This document shows positions 60,557 to 64,000 of a DNA stretch of 64,000 bases, one piece after another (the stretch's first letter is position 1; each line of letters begins with the position of its first letter). Source of the DNA: Rotaria sordida (lineage: Eukaryota; Rotifera; Eurotatoria; Philodinida; Philodinidae); the NCBI GenBank assembly GCA_905250125.1, contig CAJNOL010000175.1, positions 1-64,000 of the forward strand, given 5' to 3'. Made by a program: the position numbers and the translations under genes. Below the pieces are notes generated by a model, which worked only from the letters and a program-made list of their open reading frames with translations, was not told the origin of the DNA and did not search any database.

Positions 60557-63500
60557 ATGGACAATACAAATCGACAATCATCTCGTACTACAAGTAACGT
60601 TGATGCAATTGATTGTATGGTTAATACAAATGATCTTGCATTAGAAAATGAAGTAGTTAATAAAGAACGTGAACGACAAAGGTTTGATTTAAAGATTAAT
60701 ATAAAGAAGAGAGAAATTATTTCCTTCTTTTTTTATTGAAGAGGATCAAGTAGTTCACGACGAGATCCGACATCAAAACGTTCAAATGAAAGTTTAGTTC
60801 ATCGATCAAGTCGTCATTCTCCACCATCAGCTACTCGTAAACGTCATTCAAGTCCTCGATCTGCTTCATCAGTATCATTATCATCACGTTCTCATCATCA
60901 TCATTATCAGCCTCAAAGATATCATCGAGTTTCATCGCCGTCACCATCGCCACCACCAACACAATCATCAACACGACATCATCGACCAGTTACTGCTATA
61001 AAACGATCACATTCTAAGTCTCGATCACCATATGAACGACGTCCACCAACACATCGTTCTCGTCGTGAAACATCAAAAGAACGTACTATTAATGATGTAC
61101 TTAAATCAATTTCATCAACCGATGAACAAACATTATCGAAACAAATAACTCTCAATCAAGAAACGACCGATTTAAGTTTTGTATCCGAAGATGAATTAAC
61201 AAAACCACATGATATTCGTGTAAGTTAATCTTTGTTTTTTTTATTACTTTATTTATTTAGATTAATCGTTCATACAGTCCAATAGTACAGTAACACATGA
61301 GTCATCGTCTGTAACAACAAAGTAAATTGTTTTATTATGAATTTATCTAAAAGAAAATGTTTTTTCATATTTAGTAATAAACTTCATTCAACTCCATCTG
61401 TTCCTGTTCTTGAACCAAAACCGAATGAAAGTCTTCTCGAAATGAGTAATATACCTCAAGAATGCGAACTTTCTCTTTTTGCTAAATCATCTATTTCAAC
61501 TACGAATACAAATTCAATTTTAACAACATCAATTCGTCCTACAAATGATTTTGTACAAACAATTGATCTTATTAGTAAATATAAAAAGATGCAAGCCGAG
61601 CCATGTAGTAATCCTCAAATTGAAGCTTGTTCAAAGTAAAAAATGATATAAAAAAAAAATTCTTTTTTAGAATATTTAAAATATCAAATCTAAAATAGAG
61701 AAATTTTAATTCTTATACAAAAACAAATTGAATTACAAAAAATTGAACTTAATTATCGTGAAAGAGAAATAAAATTACGTGAACGTGAACTTGCTGAACG
61801 TGAAAAACGTTTTAATGAAAAATTAAATGATACAACAAGTATGACTTCAGTTAATAGTGAACCTCTTGTTGTAATTAAATCAACAATTATTGAAGAAAAA
61901 TCTCAACAAGGAACAGATATAATTATTGATCAAGATATGAAAGACGTATGTTGCTTAATTTCTTTATTATTGCAATCAATATTATCACATATTCAAAAAA
62001 ATTATAAATATGAAAGGAAGAAATGGTTTGAGATTTTCGTATTTGCTTTTAATTATTTCGGTAGACTAATATTTTAGTCACAGAATTTATACAACTGACT
62101 GATCAGTGTAAGCAACCTCGTTTATTGTTTTTTGTCTATTTAACATCAGTCTCAATTCTGTAATGGGTTCAGTCTCGTTTCGACGACAAAACGTCTGTCC
62201 GACGTGATCAACAGAAATGTTTCTGCTTCGTTTTGTCGACAAGTTATAGTGTGATCAATAAGGAATCCTAATAATTAATACTTGTTTATTAAAACTAACC
62301 CGTAATTATGATAAATAGCATTTAACAAAAAAAAAAAGATCAAATATAGTAAAACAAAGAAAAACATGACGATATAAACAATTGATCAAGATATGCTTTG
62401 AGTACCCAGGTCAATGATTCCAACTCCTGAATCCGTGAATTTACGGAAGTTTCTCGCTGTAAAGATGCCGCTTCCGACCGAAAAACTTATGCAAACGGTA
62501 GAAATTTGGAAGCAAGAATCCAACGAACGGATTTTTCTAGTTTTAGTCGTCACTTGATAAAGTCGACCATGGAATTCTTACTTTCAAGTATCTATCATTT
62601 TCCTGAGTTTTTTGATCGGAAACGACTCCTATTTCTTGATCTGGATATGACTAAAAAAATGGAATCAACCGGAATTTTTTTCCTATTATTTTTCTAATCT
62701 TTGTCAAATAATTATTCAATGTCAATAAATCATTTGTATAACGATTGATAAAATTTGTTGCTAGAGGAAAACTATGATTCATTTTTTATTAATTCTTCGA
62801 GAACGACGTACACATTCAAATTTGTTATAGTAACATATGAATTAATGAGGTGATGATGACAATCTTCTACTTTATTATTTGTCTGAAGTTTTATTACTTA
62901 TCGAATAAAAATTAATATCCATTACATATGTCAATTAATTGTGTCATAATTTGTCGATAAAAGGAGAAAAACAACTCTGTCGATGAAATAGAATGATAGT
63001 GTATAATGTTGTTTTTATTCTGTATACTTATCTTTGATTCTATTTTTTCTTTTTGTTCTAATTCTTTTCATTATGATTAATTTTTCAAGATTCGACAGTT
63101 AAATTTGTCTAACCGATTTCCGGTTTTTGTTTTTGAATATGTGACACAAATTTGTTTGAAATGAAATATAATAAAAACTTATTTTTTCTTTTTTATCTTT
63201 GAAGGTATCAGAAGAAGAATCTATTGTAAAATCGATTCCATCAACTATTGATACATCAAAAGTAAATTTATCGAATAAAAATAATTCTGAACAACCATCT
63301 TTAATTCGTAAGAAAAATGGAAAATCTCGTTTTTCACCAATTATTGTTGATCCATCAATATTGACTTCACAACAAAATTCAACAATTGATCTTCATTCAG
63401 ATGATCATGATAATAATCAATTATCTTCATCTATAAATACAAATAATTCTTCAAAAAAACCAACTATTTCAAAAATTTTAGCACCTAATGAATCAATAAA

Positions 63501-64000
63501 ATCAATTGGTGATGCTGATATAAAAGTAACTTCATCCAATTCATGTCGTAAAGTTGAATTTCAAAGTGGACCTATTGATAAAACATCGACAAATAAAGGA
63601 TCTTCACATGATTTACGTTTAACTTTAAGTAAAAATCGAACTAAACACAACAACGATCATGATGATAATGGTACAAATGGAAGTCAAATAACGAATGATG
63701 ACGACTCAACAATAACAAACAATAAACCAATGTCATCAAAAATCAATCCAAATAAAGAAGACAAACAGCAAAGGTAGACCGTATTAAAAAAAAAAAAAAC
63801 TTTATATATTCTCACATAAACGGCGATGTGTGAATGAAAATATAAAAAAAAAATACAATGGACTTTACACAAACCATTATGTGTTCATCCATTTTGCAGT
63901 CATGATTATCAACAACAAAGAAGTGTCACATCAACATCGATTGAGACAACCATCGACGATATCATGGATAAACGTGACACTCGACGTCATCAACAACAAC
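60557..64000 (+). CDS. Ser/Arg-rich, coiled-coil protein of unknown function (3' end outside the window)
   Basis: Exons 60557-60681, 60742-61219, 61278-61321, 61375-61635, 61699-61945, 63205-63773 and 63900-64000+ join in frame to about 608 residues, running off the window. Exon 2 is low-complexity, with SR/RS pairs, a His run and SPSPSPPP, like splicing-related SR proteins. Exon 5 encodes a highly charged coiled coil (ELNYREREIKLRERELAERE). Exon 6 is Asn/Ser-rich and probably disordered. No catalytic or RNA-binding fold is seen. A nuclear RNA-processing role is only a guess from composition. Intron 5 is 1259 bp, the others 53-126 bp. I chose the ATG at 60557 because upstream in-frame sequence has no ATG. 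It follows TRIAP1 by 105 bp. Confidence 0.75.
61946..63204 (+). other. expanded intron 5 of the Ser/Arg-rich gene
   Basis: This 1259-bp intron begins GTATGT and ends TTTGAAG. It includes a less AT-rich part (about 62085-62680) with CGACAAAACG / CGTTTTGTCG inverted strings near 62190-62245 and an open frame (62506-62697) with no motif. It is likely old element DNA. Confidence 0.55.

Noticed and set aside
62506..62697. 63-codon frame in the last gene
   Set aside because: Lies inside a 1259-bp intron, lacks a motif and has no phase link to flanking exons.

Overview
This window is animal nuclear DNA. It is very AT-rich, and its genes are split by many short introns (mostly 45-75 bp, GT...AG). 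The gene models below come from joining exons by reading frame and splice sites. Compact genes, tiny introns, a relic of a kinesin-light-chain-like TPR array, and trans-splice-like acceptors point to a rotifer, most likely bdelloid. That assignment is inference, not proof. No rRNA, tRNA, CRISPR or prokaryotic gene was found.

Layout. A divergent D-type-like cyclin lies at 1180-2215 (+), followed by nearly 5 kb without a gene. Three genes then sit close together: an acid-sphingomyelinase-like phosphodiesterase at 7027-9548 (+), a three-EF-hand calcium-binding protein at 10357-11123 (+), and an SLC66A3-type PQ-loop membrane protein at 11206-12166 (-). The last two converge with 82 bp between stop codons. 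From about 12.4 to 41.9 kb there is almost only repeat DNA. It holds Tc1/mariner-type, piggyBac-type and fold-back elements, a 318-bp tandem repeat, and decayed gene pieces. One small likely secreted-peptide gene lies in it at 26435-26761 (+). A class A peptide-type GPCR follows at 42008-43672 (+), then more fold-back elements and pseudogenes to about 50 kb.

The right end is gene-rich again. DCP1 (50987-55527, -) is split into ten exons, and two of its introns have been swollen by inverted-repeat elements. FITM (55767-56699, +) is intronless and divergent from DCP1. TRIAP1/MDM35 (60172-60451, +) is followed 105 bp later by a Ser/Arg-rich, coiled-coil gene (60557 to beyond the window end, +). 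A pyrimidine-rich acceptor lies between those two and no poly(A) signal is visible, so they may form an operon.

The genes do not form one pathway. They are housekeeping or signalling genes: mRNA decapping, ER lipid-droplet formation, mitochondrial intermembrane-space lipid transfer, calcium buffering, lipid phosphodiesterase, cell cycle and neuropeptide signalling. The most unusual content is the dense and varied set of long inverted-repeat elements, including a filled/empty insertion pair, a nested insertion, a nearly complete 0.6-kb palindrome and an element whose ends are arrays of a CAATTG-centred motif. A small prohormone-like gene is the most interesting new coding candidate.
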